From Chitinophagaceae bacterium DXS (GTDB lineage: Bacteria > Bacteroidota > Bacteroidia > Chitinophagales > Chitinophagaceae): a DNA stretch of 64,000 nucleotides. Below, in pieces: positions 54,685 through 62,517 of the stretch (the first letter of the stretch is position 1; every line of letters starts with the position of its first letter). The stretch spans positions 6,991,001-7,055,000 of the forward strand of contig CP128386.1 of assembly GCA_030345135.1 (NCBI GenBank), read 5' to 3'. The translations under genes and the position numbers were made by a program. The notes below the pieces were generated by a model that was not told the DNA's origin, ran no database searches, and was given only the letters and a program-made list of their open reading frames with translations.

Positions 54685-55317
54685 ATGGAATATCTTGAAC
54701 ATCTGCATAAAGACAAAAAACTATCGCCGGTAATACTACAACATGGACCGATGGAAGAACTCAAAATACGGAAGCACATTCCTTTTTTACTGATGGCATC
54801 CATCATGAGCCAGCAACTAAGCACGAAGGTGGCATCCGTTATTAAAACGAGGTTTCTTGATCTTTATGGAGGAAAAATCCCCCCCTCACAGCAAGTGCTC
54901 GACACACCGTCAGAACAGCTAAGAGCCATTGGCCTGTCTAACGCCAAAGTAAGCTACATAAAGAATGTTGCCGCGTTTTGCATAGAGCATAAAATAACCG
55001 ACAAAAAACTGATGGTGTTATCCAATGAAGAAATAATTGACCTGCTTACACAGATAAAAGGTGTTGGCAGGTGGACAGTTGAAATGTTGCTGATGTTTAG
55101 CCTTGGCCGCGAAGATATTTTTGCCATTGATGACTGGGGACTCCAAAATGCCGTGATCAAAATCTATAAACTGAAGATTGAGGATAAAAAGAAACTAAAA
55201 GAAAAAATCATCCGGATCTCATCCAGGTGGAGCCCATACCGTTCATATGCATCCTTGTATTTATGGCGATGGAAAGACAACGCTCCTGTTACATCCGAAA
55301 CAAAATCCAAAAAATAA
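54685..55317 (+). CDS. DNA-3-methyladenine glycosylase II-like (HhH-GPD superfamily)
   Basis: 210 residues. The helix-hairpin-helix GPD motif is clear: LLTQIKGVGRWTVEMLLMFS (about 120-139) with the catalytic Asp150 in FAIDDWGLQNAV. The N-terminal beta domain of E. coli AlkA is missing, as in shorter homologues. It removes alkylated purines in base excision repair. A YbjQ gene follows after six bases, so the two are co-transcribed. An upstream TATCCTTG (7 of 8) may be its -7 element. Confidence 0.93.
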   Translation: MEYLEHLHKDKKLSPVILQHGPMEELKIRKHIPFLLMASIMSQQLSTKVASVIKTRFLDLYGGKIPPSQQVLDTPSEQLRAIGLSNAKVSYIKNVAAFCIEHKITDKKLMVLSNEEIIDLLTQIKGVGRWTVEMLLMFSLGREDIFAIDDWGLQNAVIKIYKLKIEDKKKLKEKIIRISSRWSPYRSYASLYLWRWKDNAPVTSETKSKK

Positions 55318-55323
55318 TATATC

Positions 55324-55641
55324 ATGATCCTTACGACAACAAACACCGTTGAAGGAAGTCCTGTCAGGGATTACCTGGGAATTGTAAGCGCTGAAACCAT
55401 TATTGGCGCAAACATTTTCAAAGACATATTTGCCGGAATCAGGGACATTGTAGGTGGCAGAAGCGGCACATACGAAAGAGTAATTGAAGAAGCGAAGCAA
55501 ACCGCGATGCGCGAATTAGAACAGCGGGCACAGGCAATGGGAGCAAACGCAGTTATAGGCATTGACCTGGATTTCGAAACTGTCGGCAGCGGCGGCAGTA
55601 TGCTAATGGTAGTCGCCACAGGAACCGCTGTTAGGTTGTAA
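55324..55641 (+). CDS. YbjQ-family protein
   Basis: 105 residues, the full size of the family. The N-terminal [20 protein letters not shown] and the middle [42 protein letters not shown] (helix and strand, split here over about 57-98) match the UPF0145/YbjQ fold, once called a heavy-metal-binding domain; its function is unknown. It probably oligomerises (pentamer in homologues). The stop lies inside a GTTGTAAGTTATAAG word array. Confidence 0.9.
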   Translation: MILTTTNTVEGSPVRDYLGIVSAETIIGANIFKDIFAGIRDIVGGRSGTYERVIEEAKQTAMRELEQRAQAMGANAVIGIDLDFETVGSGGSMLMVVATGTAVRL

Positions 55642-55764
55642 GTTATAAGTTGTACGTTATACGTTATACGTTTTTCACCTGGTAGGATTCATCTTCGCTA
55701 ATGTCTACAATGGTTTAAACATACGACGTAAAGCTTATAACGTATAACTCATTACGTACAACCC
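55631..55764. repeat. GTTATACGT inverted word array after ybjQ
   Basis: TTAGGTTGTAAGTTATAAG then TTGTACGTTATACGTTATAC (55631-55669), including the YbjQ stop, faces ATACGACGTAAAGCTTATAA and CGTATAACTCATTACGTACA (55721-55760) followed by ACCC. The right side abuts the long hairpin terminator at 55765. Confidence 0.75.
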
Positions 55765-55820
55765 AAACATACTCAAATAAAAAACCCCGCAACTGCGGGG
55801 CTTTTTATTTGAGTATGTTT
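55765..55820. terminator. Extended hairpin terminator (26-bp stem)
   Basis: Two 26-base arms (55765-55790 and 55795-55820) are inverse copies with one mismatch: inner GC stem CCCCGC/GCGGGG, then an A/T run, then the sequence AAACATACTCAAAT matched by ATTTGAGTATGTTT. A 4-nt loop. It is bidirectional and directly follows the stop of the minus-strand gene at 55823. The extra outer 14 bp are more than termination needs. Confidence 0.85.
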
Positions 55821-55822
55821 GA

Positions 55823-56236
55823 TTACTGCTTTGTTATTTCAACATCATCAACAGACTTTGTAACAGTATTTACATTGAAAGACTGTTCAAGAGCCTTGTT
55901 AGAAGATTTAATGCTAAAGCTGTAACGGATGTTGTCTTCACCTTTCAGCAATTTGAACTTTTTATCGAAGCTCTTATCATTAAACTCACCGTTGTAAAGT
56001 GTAGTTCCGTCTGCAGTTTTTACAACTACTGTAAATTTATCTCCTTTAGGATTATCCAATTTTACATTGAAGAAAAGCGCATTGTCTGCAGAACCAACAA
56101 ACTGAATGTTTGCCTGATTTTTTTCAGATAAGATTTCAATTTTGTCGCCCGCTTTTACAGAAGAAACTGCGAATACTGCTGCGATGAATGTAGCTGCTAT
56201 TACTCTTTTTACGATTGTCCTTTTCATTTTGTTCAT
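55823..56236 (-). CDS. Hypothetical secreted protein, beta-sandwich-like
   Basis: 137 residues from the first ATG; a second ATG three codons later (56227) would work equally. The signal peptide (RVIAATFIAAVFAVSSVKAG) is followed by a beta-rich domain (about 33-130) with the rhythm NIQFVGSADNALFFNVKLDNP, FTVVVKTADGTTLYNGEF and RYSFSIKSSNKALEQSFNV. This looks like a T9SS-sorting-domain-like beta-sandwich used alone. It ends at a strong terminator. Function unknown; single gene. Confidence 0.75.
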   Translation of the reverse strand: MNKMKRTIVKRVIAATFIAAVFAVSSVKAGDKIEILSEKNQANIQFVGSADNALFFNVKLDNPKGDKFTVVVKTADGTTLYNGEFNDKSFDKKFKLLKGEDNIRYSFSIKSSNKALEQSFNVNTVTKSVDDVEITKQ

Positions 56237-56313
56237 TTTAAATAATTAATAATACAGGCATATCCAATCGATGTAAGGCAGTCGGCAATCTTTTTCGTGA
56301 AACAAGGCAAATC

Positions 56314-56550
56314 GTGAAGGAGGGGGTTGATCAACTTAGAGATTCAATATCTGCAGATACTAGTGTAAAAATCTCTGATCTTTATTCTGTGACACAAATA
56401 TACGAGGAAAATGAAACAATTTATGCCTTTAACATTTTAGTAATATTCAAAGAGAATGTATCAATTATAGAAATTGATGATTTTCAACGTTTATATTCAA
56501 ATATTAAATATTTATTACAAACGTTAGTTTGTGTGAAAACTACACTTTAA
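56314..56550 (+). CDS. Possible small protein (78 codons, GTG start)
   Basis: Starts at GTG 56314, no nearby ATG. Reads (with Met) MKEGVDQLRDSISADTSVKI, then ITQ-like YSVTQIYEENETIYAFNILV and KENVSIIEIDDFQRLYSNIK. The composition is protein-like but it overlaps no known family. Its TAA at 56548-56550 shares four bases with the stop of the response regulator on the other strand. The 5' part overlaps the likely promoter region of the minus-strand gene at 56236. Uncertain. Confidence 0.3.
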   Translation: MKEGVDQLRDSISADTSVKISDLYSVTQIYEENETIYAFNILVIFKENVSIIEIDDFQRLYSNIKYLLQTLVCVKTTL

Positions 56551-56918
56551 TCATTGGATATTTTTTTTAGCAGGCGTTTTACGCGCGTGGATAATTCCAG
56601 CGGATTGAAAGGCTTCGTCAAAAAGTCATCGGCCCCCAGGTCAAAAGCTTCTAATACAGTATTCTCCTGGCCGTAAGCGGAAAGTACAAGAATGGGAATT
56701 TTCTTTAACAGGTTTGATTTTACTACACCAATAAGTTCCAGTCCGGATGTATAAGGCATTAAAATGTCGGTAATAATCAGGTCCGGATTAAATTCCTCGA
56801 ACATTTTTAAAGCCTCCTGCCCATCGGCTACAGTTGCAATTTCATATCCATCGTTGGTAAGCCGTGTTGCAATGGCTCTCAACATCACGGGATCATCTTC
56901 TGCAATTAGTATTCTCAT
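56547..56918 (-). CDS. Stand-alone response regulator receiver
   Basis: 123 residues, one CheY-like domain. The acidic pair is in ILIAEDDP (7-8), the phospho-acceptor Asp51 in IITDILMP, the Thr/Ser switch at Ser80 (VLSAYG) and Lys102 in FLTKPF. No output domain follows, so it must act by contact with partner proteins. It lies 46 bp after the RR-Hpt gene on the same strand, probably a phosphorelay pair. No histidine kinase lies in the window. Confidence 0.93.
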   Translation of the reverse strand: MRILIAEDDPVMLRAIATRLTNDGYEIATVADGQEALKMFEEFNPDLIITDILMPYTSGLELIGVVKSNLLKKIPILVLSAYGQENTVLEAFDLGADDFLTKPFNPLELSTRVKRLLKKISND

Positions 56919-56964
56919 AAGGTTGAAAAAAGGTTTTAGCGGATTAAAATTAATACTTAGTTCT

Positions 56965-57735
56965 CTATATTTTAGTTATATAATCATCTAAAAAATCGCG
57001 TGCATCAAAAAACATCTTTTCAAAACGCTCAACTTTGGCAGGAATTAACTCTATCTCTTTCAGTCCTCTGCAATCAAAATCAATCTCTTTGGCCAACTCA
57101 AAAAGTTCCACCACATTAATAACGGAAAGCGAAGATTTTGCATAATGCGCCGTTTTTTGCAGATGGGCCCAATCCTGTTCGCCTGCCAATCGAATCATTT
57201 TTTCAACTGTTACAGCCATATTATCTGTAAAAAGTTGTATCATACTTATAATATGCTCATTGGTATCATCACCTAATTGAAACAAAATATTCAAATTGAT
57301 CGTGAGACCATTATGATGATAAGTATTGGGCTGTTCCGGATCTTCCTCTGTTTGCAAACTTCCTTTTTCCGACACCAGTTTTTTTACCACTTCCGGTGTA
57401 AAAGGCTTTACAATATAGCCATTCATTCCCGCTTCCATGCATTTTTCCTCTTCTCCCGGCAAAGATACCGACGTAACGGCCACTATTGGCGTTTTAACAC
57501 CCAATTGCTCCCGGATTACCTTAGTGGCCTCATAACCATCCATTTCAGGCATGAAAATATCCATTAAGATTATATCATATTTGTTCGCCCTGGCAAATTC
57601 AACAGCCTGTGCCCCATTTTCAGCAATATCGATCCTCCCGCATATCTTCCCTAGCGATCGTTGCATAAATATTTGGTTTATAGCACTATCTTCCGCAATT
57701 AGCACACTTTTAAAAACAATCTGCCCGTCTTCCAT
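56965..57735 (-). CDS. Response regulator with C-terminal Hpt domain
   Basis: 256 residues. A CheY-like receiver (about 9-125) with phospho-acceptor Asp59 in IILMDIFMPEMDGYEA and Lys110 in YIVKPF, then a linker and an Hpt histidine-phosphotransfer domain (about 150-250) with His197 in KTAHYAKSSLSVI. Such proteins pass phosphate from a hybrid kinase to another receiver; the adjacent single receiver (56547) is the natural acceptor. The matching kinase is elsewhere in the genome. Confidence 0.92.
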   Translation of the reverse strand: MEDGQIVFKSVLIAEDSAINQIFMQRSLGKICGRIDIAENGAQAVEFARANKYDIILMDIFMPEMDGYEATKVIREQLGVKTPIVAVTSVSLPGEEEKCMEAGMNGYIVKPFTPEVVKKLVSEKGSLQTEEDPEQPNTYHHNGLTINLNILFQLGDDTNEHIISMIQLFTDNMAVTVEKMIRLAGEQDWAHLQKTAHYAKSSLSVINVVELFELAKEIDFDCRGLKEIELIPAKVERFEKMFFDARDFLDDYITKI

Positions 57736-57877
57736 AAGATTAATTCGTTATTCTGAGGCTGCATTTACCCGTAGATCAACACAAAATAAGGATTGTAGCC
57801 TTTAACAGCAAATAACCTTAATAATCCCCAGCCAGCCGTTAGAAATACGTATTTTCTTTTGGCTTATTTTTAACCAG

Positions 57878-57905
57878 TTGTGTGTATGCAATTCTATTAT
57901 TTTTG
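57878..57905 (+). promoter_or_regulatory. Promoter of the beta-barrel gene
   Basis: TTG (57878-57880), 17 bp, then TATTTTTG (57898-57905), an exact -7 match. Transcription should begin near 57911, about 26 bp before the ATG at 57937. Confidence 0.65.
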
Positions 57906-57936
57906 CCGCCTATAATATTTATATATTTTTAACTGC

Positions 57937-58698
57937 ATGAAGAAGATTTTTTTAGGATTGTTATTTATATCGTCGTTCTGCCTGGCAGCAAAAGCGCAAA
58001 ACAATAACAACACCCAGCCAAAGAAACCGGATTACAGCAAAATTGATTTGAGCAACAGGCCCAATGATCACTTGTTAATTCAATTTGGTTATGATGGATG
58101 GGACAACCAGAACGGTGGTGACTCAATTAATCCTACGGGCTTTTCCCGCCACTTTAACATGTACTTCATGCTGGATAAACCATTTAAATCTAATCCGCAT
58201 TTTAGTGTGGGTTTTGGTGCCGGTATAGGAAGTAGTAACATCTTTTTTAAGGACACATATATAGATCTGAAAGCGAACAGCAATACACTGCCGTTCAGAC
58301 CCAGCGTTCCAAATACAAACTCAGCAAACTTCAAAAAATACAAACTCACTACCGTATTTGCAGAAATTCCGGTAGAATTCCGGTATGCCGGTAACCCTGT
58401 TAACCCTAATAAGGGATTTAAAGCTTCTATAGGCGCCAAAATCGGTACCTTGCTGGATGCTCATACCAAGGGTAAGAACCTTGTTGATCAAACAGGCGTG
58501 TCCGTTTACGGTTCAAAATACATTAATAAAGAAAAAGATAAGCGCTTTATCAACGGTACCAGGCTTGCTGTAACGGCACGTGTTGGTTACGGTATTTTTT
58601 CTCTCGATGCATCCTACCAGGTTACCAGCTTTCTTAAAGATGGTGCCGGACCGACCATCAGACCTTATTCTATAGGGTTGACGATCAGCGGACTCTAG
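57937..58698 (+). CDS. Outer-membrane beta-barrel protein
   Basis: 253 residues with a signal peptide (MKKIFLGLLFISSFCLAAKAQ). Regular amphipathic strands follow (DHLLIQFGYDGWDNQ, FNMYFMLDKPF, HFSVGFGAGIGSSNIFF, FAEIPVEFRYAGNP), and the last strand SIGLTISGL ends in a hydrophobic residue, the form of a small eight-stranded outer-membrane barrel of the Bacteroidota porin-like (PF13568-type) group. Structural or binding role unknown. A promoter lies at 57878-57905; a weak hairpin near 58758-58785 may end it. Confidence 0.85.
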   Translation: MKKIFLGLLFISSFCLAAKAQNNNNTQPKKPDYSKIDLSNRPNDHLLIQFGYDGWDNQNGGDSINPTGFSRHFNMYFMLDKPFKSNPHFSVGFGAGIGSSNIFFKDTYIDLKANSNTLPFRPSVPNTNSANFKKYKLTTVFAEIPVEFRYAGNPVNPNKGFKASIGAKIGTLLDAHTKGKNLVDQTGVSVYGSKYINKEKDKRFINGTRLAVTARVGYGIFSLDASYQVTSFLKDGAGPTIRPYSIGLTISGL

Positions 58699-58701
58699 TG
58701 A

Positions 58702-58741
58702 GAAGATCGTAAGATCGTAAGACCGTAAGACACGTAAGAGG
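58702..58741. repeat. GATCGTAAGA word array (one-sided)
   Basis: GAAGATCGTAAGATCGTAAG then ACCGTAAGACACGTAAGAGG starts six bases after the stop of the beta-barrel gene. No clear inverse arm is seen nearby. Confidence 0.6.
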
Positions 58742-58869
58742 ATAAAAGATATTTAGGAAGCTTCTGTGAATAACGGGAGCTTTTTTATTGGAGATAACTG
58801 AAAGAAAGACGGCCTGCCCTATTAACAAGAAGAAGCGAGGACAGAATTCCCAACAAATCACGATCCGCT

Positions 58870-58877
58870 TATCTTTG
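58870..58877 (+). promoter_or_regulatory. -7 element just before hflX
   Basis: TATCTTTG, an exact TAnnTTTG, ends 17 bp before the likely TTG start of hflX (58895), so the leader would be about 10 nt. No TTG at a suitable upstream distance. Confidence 0.45.
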
Positions 58878-58894
58878 CAAAAAAAATTTCCGCT

Positions 58895-60082
58895 TTGATA
58901 GAAAAAAAACAAAAGATCAATAGTGAAGAAAGGGCTGTACTTGTTGGATTGGTGCAAAAAGAGCAGACTGAAGAACAGGTACAGGAATATTTAGATGAAT
59001 TGGCCTTTTTGGCGGCCACAGCAGGCGCCGAAAGCATAAAAAGATTTACCCAAAAATTAGCCCATCCGGATAGCCGCACATTTATCGGAAAGGGAAAACT
59101 GGAAGAAGTCAAAAATTATCTTGACGGAAAACAGGTTGACGTAGTAATTTTTGATGATGAACTGACCGGCTCTCAAATCATAAATATTGAGAAAACACTT
59201 GGAGTAAAAACCATTGACAGAAGTGACCTTATCCTTGACATCTTTGCCCGCAGAGCCAGAACTGCCCAGGCTAAGGTGCAGGTGGAGCTGGCACAGTATC
59301 AATATCTGCTCCCCCGTTTAAAAGGTATGTGGAAACACCTTGAAAGACAAGGTGGTGGTATTGGTACGCGCGGACCGGGTGAAACCGAAATTGAAACTGA
59401 CCGTCGTATCGTTAAAGACAAAATATCACTGTTAAGGAAAAGACTGGGGGAAATCGATAAACAATCCTTTACGCAAAGAAAAGAAAGAGGTGAATTTATT
59501 CGTGTTTCCCTCGTGGGTTATACCAATGTGGGCAAGAGTACTTTGATGAATCTACTGAGTAAAAGCGAAGTATTTGCCGAAAACAAACTGTTTGCCACAC
59601 TTGACACAACTACACGCAAAGTTGTTTTTGAAAATACGCCTTTCTTATTGAGCGATACGGTTGGATTTATCCGCAAACTTCCGCACCACCTGGTGGAAAG
59701 CTTCAAAAGCACACTTGACGAAGTAAGAGAAGCTGATATTTTGCTGCACGTTGTTGATATTTCTCATCCGCAACATGAAGAGCATATTGGTGTTGTAAAT
59801 AAAACGCTACAGGAAATTAATGCTTTCGAAAAGCCCATTCTTACCATTTTCAATAAAATGGATTTGTATGAAGAAAGAACATTTGACGAATGGCTGGGTG
59901 ATGATGTAAAAGTGGAAATCATTAAAGATCTGAAAGACAAGTGGGATCATCTTACTGAAGGCAATTGCGTTTTTGTTTCCGCAACCGAGCGACTAAACAT
60001 CGATGACCTGCGCGCCAGGATATTGGAGAAAGTACGTTCGATGTATTTGGTGCGTTATCCTTATAAGGAAATACATTTTTAA
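58895..60082 (+). CDS. hflX: GTPase HflX
   Basis: 395 residues starting at TTG (58895), no ATG being available in frame nearby. HflX binds ribosomes and splits or rescues them under stress. N-terminal HflX domain (about 1-195) with SGRTFIGKGK-like SRTFIGKGKLEE and ERQGGGIGTRGPGETEIETD (about 150-169), then a GTPase domain: G1 GYTNVGKST (208-216), G3 DTVGFIRKLP, G4 NKMD, G5 VSATE. C-terminal subdomain to 395. Downstream lies a long array and terminator. Confidence 0.95.
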   Translation: MIEKKQKINSEERAVLVGLVQKEQTEEQVQEYLDELAFLAATAGAESIKRFTQKLAHPDSRTFIGKGKLEEVKNYLDGKQVDVVIFDDELTGSQIINIEKTLGVKTIDRSDLILDIFARRARTAQAKVQVELAQYQYLLPRLKGMWKHLERQGGGIGTRGPGETEIETDRRIVKDKISLLRKRLGEIDKQSFTQRKERGEFIRVSLVGYTNVGKSTLMNLLSKSEVFAENKLFATLDTTTRKVVFENTPFLLSDTVGFIRKLPHHLVESFKSTLDEVREADILLHVVDISHPQHEEHIGVVNKTLQEINAFEKPILTIFNKMDLYEERTFDEWLGDDVKVEIIKDLKDKWDHLTEGNCVFVSATERLNIDDLRARILEKVRSMYLVRYPYKEIHF

Positions 60083-60541
60083 TGTAAGATGTAAGATGTA
60101 CGATGTAAGCAGCTTTGGAAAGGCTTGTTGATGGCAAAAGCGTTTAATTAAAAAGTACGATTTACGAGGTACGAAGTACGCAGCTTTGGAAAGGCCTATT
60201 GATGGCAAAAGCGTTTAAATAGAAAGTTTGAAGTACGATTTACGAAGTACGTAGTTTTGGAAAGGTTTATTGTGGCAAAAGCGTTTAATAAAAAACGCTA
60301 AGTACCTGATTAAAAAAAGGGGCGCCGCAGCAAAGAAAAAATATAAACTAAAACAGCTCTGTTAAACGCAGGGCTGTTTTAGTTATTACAATTGCATGTA
60401 AGTTAAGCTTACTTCGCGTGATCAAAATTGTGTACTTCATACTTCATAGATCGTACTTGATGGTCCAAACATCTTACACCGTACATCGTACATCTTACAT
60501 CGTACATCTAACATCGTACATCTAACATCGTACATCTTATT
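60082..60541. repeat. GATGTAAGATGTAC inverted word array with three 71-bp tandem repeats
   Basis: 60082-60108: TGTAAGATGTAAGATGTACG words directly at the hflX stop. Then three tandem copies starting at 60109, 60180 and 60251 (period 71 bp each time) with core AGCTTTGGAAAGGC, then TTGATGGCAAAAGCGTTTAA, separated by GTACGATTTACGAAGTAC words. From 60468 to 60541 the inverse words ACATCTTACACCGTACATCG and repeated ACATCGTACATC close the region before the next gene. No gene lies in this 490-bp gap; a terminator sits at 60346-60384. Confidence 0.8.
60346..60384. terminator. Intrinsic terminator downstream of hflX
   Basis: AACTAAAACAGCTCTG (60346-60361) pairs with CAGGGCTGTTTTAGTT (60369-60384), one mismatch in sixteen, 7-nt loop, with T-rich sequence on the right and A-rich on the left. 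It is about 260 bp past hflX because of the repeats in between. Confidence 0.75.
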
Positions 60542-60573
60542 GTCTATATTCGCCCGCACTAATCATTAAGCAC

Positions 60574-62496
60574 ATGAAAAAATTACTGTTGCTTTTCTTA
60601 TGCCTTGGCGCGTTGGCAAATGTTTTTGCAGCGCCGGGAGATACATTACACGTAATTCCACACAACAAAACACTTATGAAGACTGATCCTGCACGCGGCT
60701 TTAATGAAGTGCGCAAATGGGCAGTATTTCCATCTTCAAAAACAAACTACAGGAAAATTATTGCCAGTATAACACTGCAATGTCCCGATGGTATGAAATG
60801 CGGCGCATGGGATTATATTGACTATGTTATTCTGCATAAGAAAGGAAGTGAGCAATCGCAGCCGCTCAATCTTGAAATGATGCGGATGTTGACACCTTAC
60901 GGCGGATGGTTTGACAGTACCTGGAAATTTACATGGCAACAGGATGTAACGGACTGGGGATTGCTGCTAAGAGATTCTGTGGAGATTGAATACCAGCATA
61001 CAGGTTATGAAAGTAACGACGGCATAGGATGGCTCGTAACACTTGATTTTGCAATTATTGAAGGGACACCTGTTATGAATCCGCTTGGCCACCAAACATT
61101 GTGGAGCGGTTCCTTTGCCTATGGCGATAGCAGCAAACCATTTGAGACACTGGTAAAACCAGTGCCTCTGGATGCTCCCAAAGGTGCACAAATAGCCAAT
61201 TACAGGGTTGTGCAAACCGGTCATGGAATGGACGCGCCTGACGGATGCAGCGAGTTCTGCAGTAAATGGCGTGAAACATATTTTGACGACAAGAAGTTAG
61301 ATCACAAAGACATGTATATCGTTTGCGGCAACAACCCGGTTTTTCCGCAAGCCGGTACATGGGTATATAGCAGAGGTAATTGGTGCCCGGGTTCTCTTGC
61401 AATTCCGGATGTGTACACACTTCCGCTAAAAGGCAATAACCATACAGTTGAGCTTAAAATGCAACCATATCATTCTACTAAACCACAGGGCGGCTGGGCA
61501 ATCAATGCGCATGCTTTTTACTATGGCAAGCCCAATAGTGATTATGACGTGACCATCAATGATGTTATTGCACCCAGCAATATTGATGAATATGGCAGAA
61601 TGAATCCTGTCTGTGGCAGCGCAAGGATCCACATCCAGAACAACGGAAGCAAACCTTTGCATTCATTGAATGTTGAATACGGTGTGAAGGGTTCAAAAAA
61701 AATGATCTACAAATGGAAAGGCAACCTCGCTTTTCTTCAAACAACAGAGATTGTACTGCCGGGAAATATTACTACAGACATTGCCGGGAATTTCGCTTTT
61801 GAAGTAACACTCTCTTCACCCAACGGAAAAAAAGATCAATATCCATTGGACAACTCGGTAGTCTCCTTCGGCAAAATGCCACCAGCAATGGAACAGGATA
61901 TTGTTATCTCTTTCATGCCAAACAAAGACAGTACTCAGACCGGCTGGGAATTAAAAGATGCAGCTGGCCAATTGATTAAAGCAGTTCCACAGGGAGCGAT
62001 ACACAAACCCGAACTACGTAATGACACTTTGCATCTGGCACCAGGTTGTTATGTATTGAATATTACAGACACTGCAAACGATGGCTTAAGTTTCTGGGCC
62101 AATCCGAAAGGCGGCTATGGATACATTCGCATCCTTGATAAGGCCGGCAAATTGCTGAAGAATTTTGAACCCAACTTCGGGAGCGGGATTCAATATTACT
62201 TTACAGTGAAAGAAAACTATGTTGCAGACAGATCATCAATTCAGCCGGTATTTGAATTTTTCCCGGCGCGTACAAAAGGACCTACGACAGCAGACATTGT
62301 GATTGATGAACCACAAGACATCACGTTTAAGTTTACCGATGAAAAAGGAAAGGTGCAATGGGAAAGTAAGTACTACAATTTCACCTCTAAATTTATCAAA
62401 ATGGATTTGAGTGCATTGCCGGCTTCTTTCTATATGGTGGATCTGTATTTAGCGAATGGGAAGCATGTGCGTAAGAGTATTAGAAAGGTTGATTAG
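60574..62496 (+). CDS. Secreted PNGase F-like (peptide-N-glycosidase F superfamily) protein
   Basis: 640 residues with a signal peptide (about 1-19, ending VFAAPG). Residues about 40-320 follow the two PNGase F domains: CGAWD (Asp80 where PNGase F has catalytic Asp60), ITPYG-like LTPYGGW, DVTDWGLLL, then HGMDAPDGCSEFCS with Glu227 in the place of catalytic Glu206, and the SRGNWCPGS loop with Arg267. The Arg that follows Asp60 is Tyr81 here, so activity is uncertain. The C-terminal about 80 residues (FEFFPARTKGPTTADIVIDE to GKHVRKSIRKVD) resemble a type IX secretion sorting domain. It may deglycosylate or bind N-glycoproteins outside the cell. Confidence 0.85.
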   Translation: MKKLLLLFLCLGALANVFAAPGDTLHVIPHNKTLMKTDPARGFNEVRKWAVFPSSKTNYRKIIASITLQCPDGMKCGAWDYIDYVILHKKGSEQSQPLNLEMMRMLTPYGGWFDSTWKFTWQQDVTDWGLLLRDSVEIEYQHTGYESNDGIGWLVTLDFAIIEGTPVMNPLGHQTLWSGSFAYGDSSKPFETLVKPVPLDAPKGAQIANYRVVQTGHGMDAPDGCSEFCSKWRETYFDDKKLDHKDMYIVCGNNPVFPQAGTWVYSRGNWCPGSLAIPDVYTLPLKGNNHTVELKMQPYHSTKPQGGWAINAHAFYYGKPNSDYDVTINDVIAPSNIDEYGRMNPVCGSARIHIQNNGSKPLHSLNVEYGVKGSKKMIYKWKGNLAFLQTTEIVLPGNITTDIAGNFAFEVTLSSPNGKKDQYPLDNSVVSFGKMPPAMEQDIVISFMPNKDSTQTGWELKDAAGQLIKAVPQGAIHKPELRNDTLHLAPGCYVLNITDTANDGLSFWANPKGGYGYIRILDKAGKLLKNFEPNFGSGIQYYFTVKENYVADRSSIQPVFEFFPARTKGPTTADIVIDEPQDITFKFTDEKGKVQWESKYYNFTSKFIKMDLSALPASFYMVDLYLANGKHVRKSIRKVD

Positions 62497-62517
62497 GATT
62501 TTTGTCTTGATCAGGAT

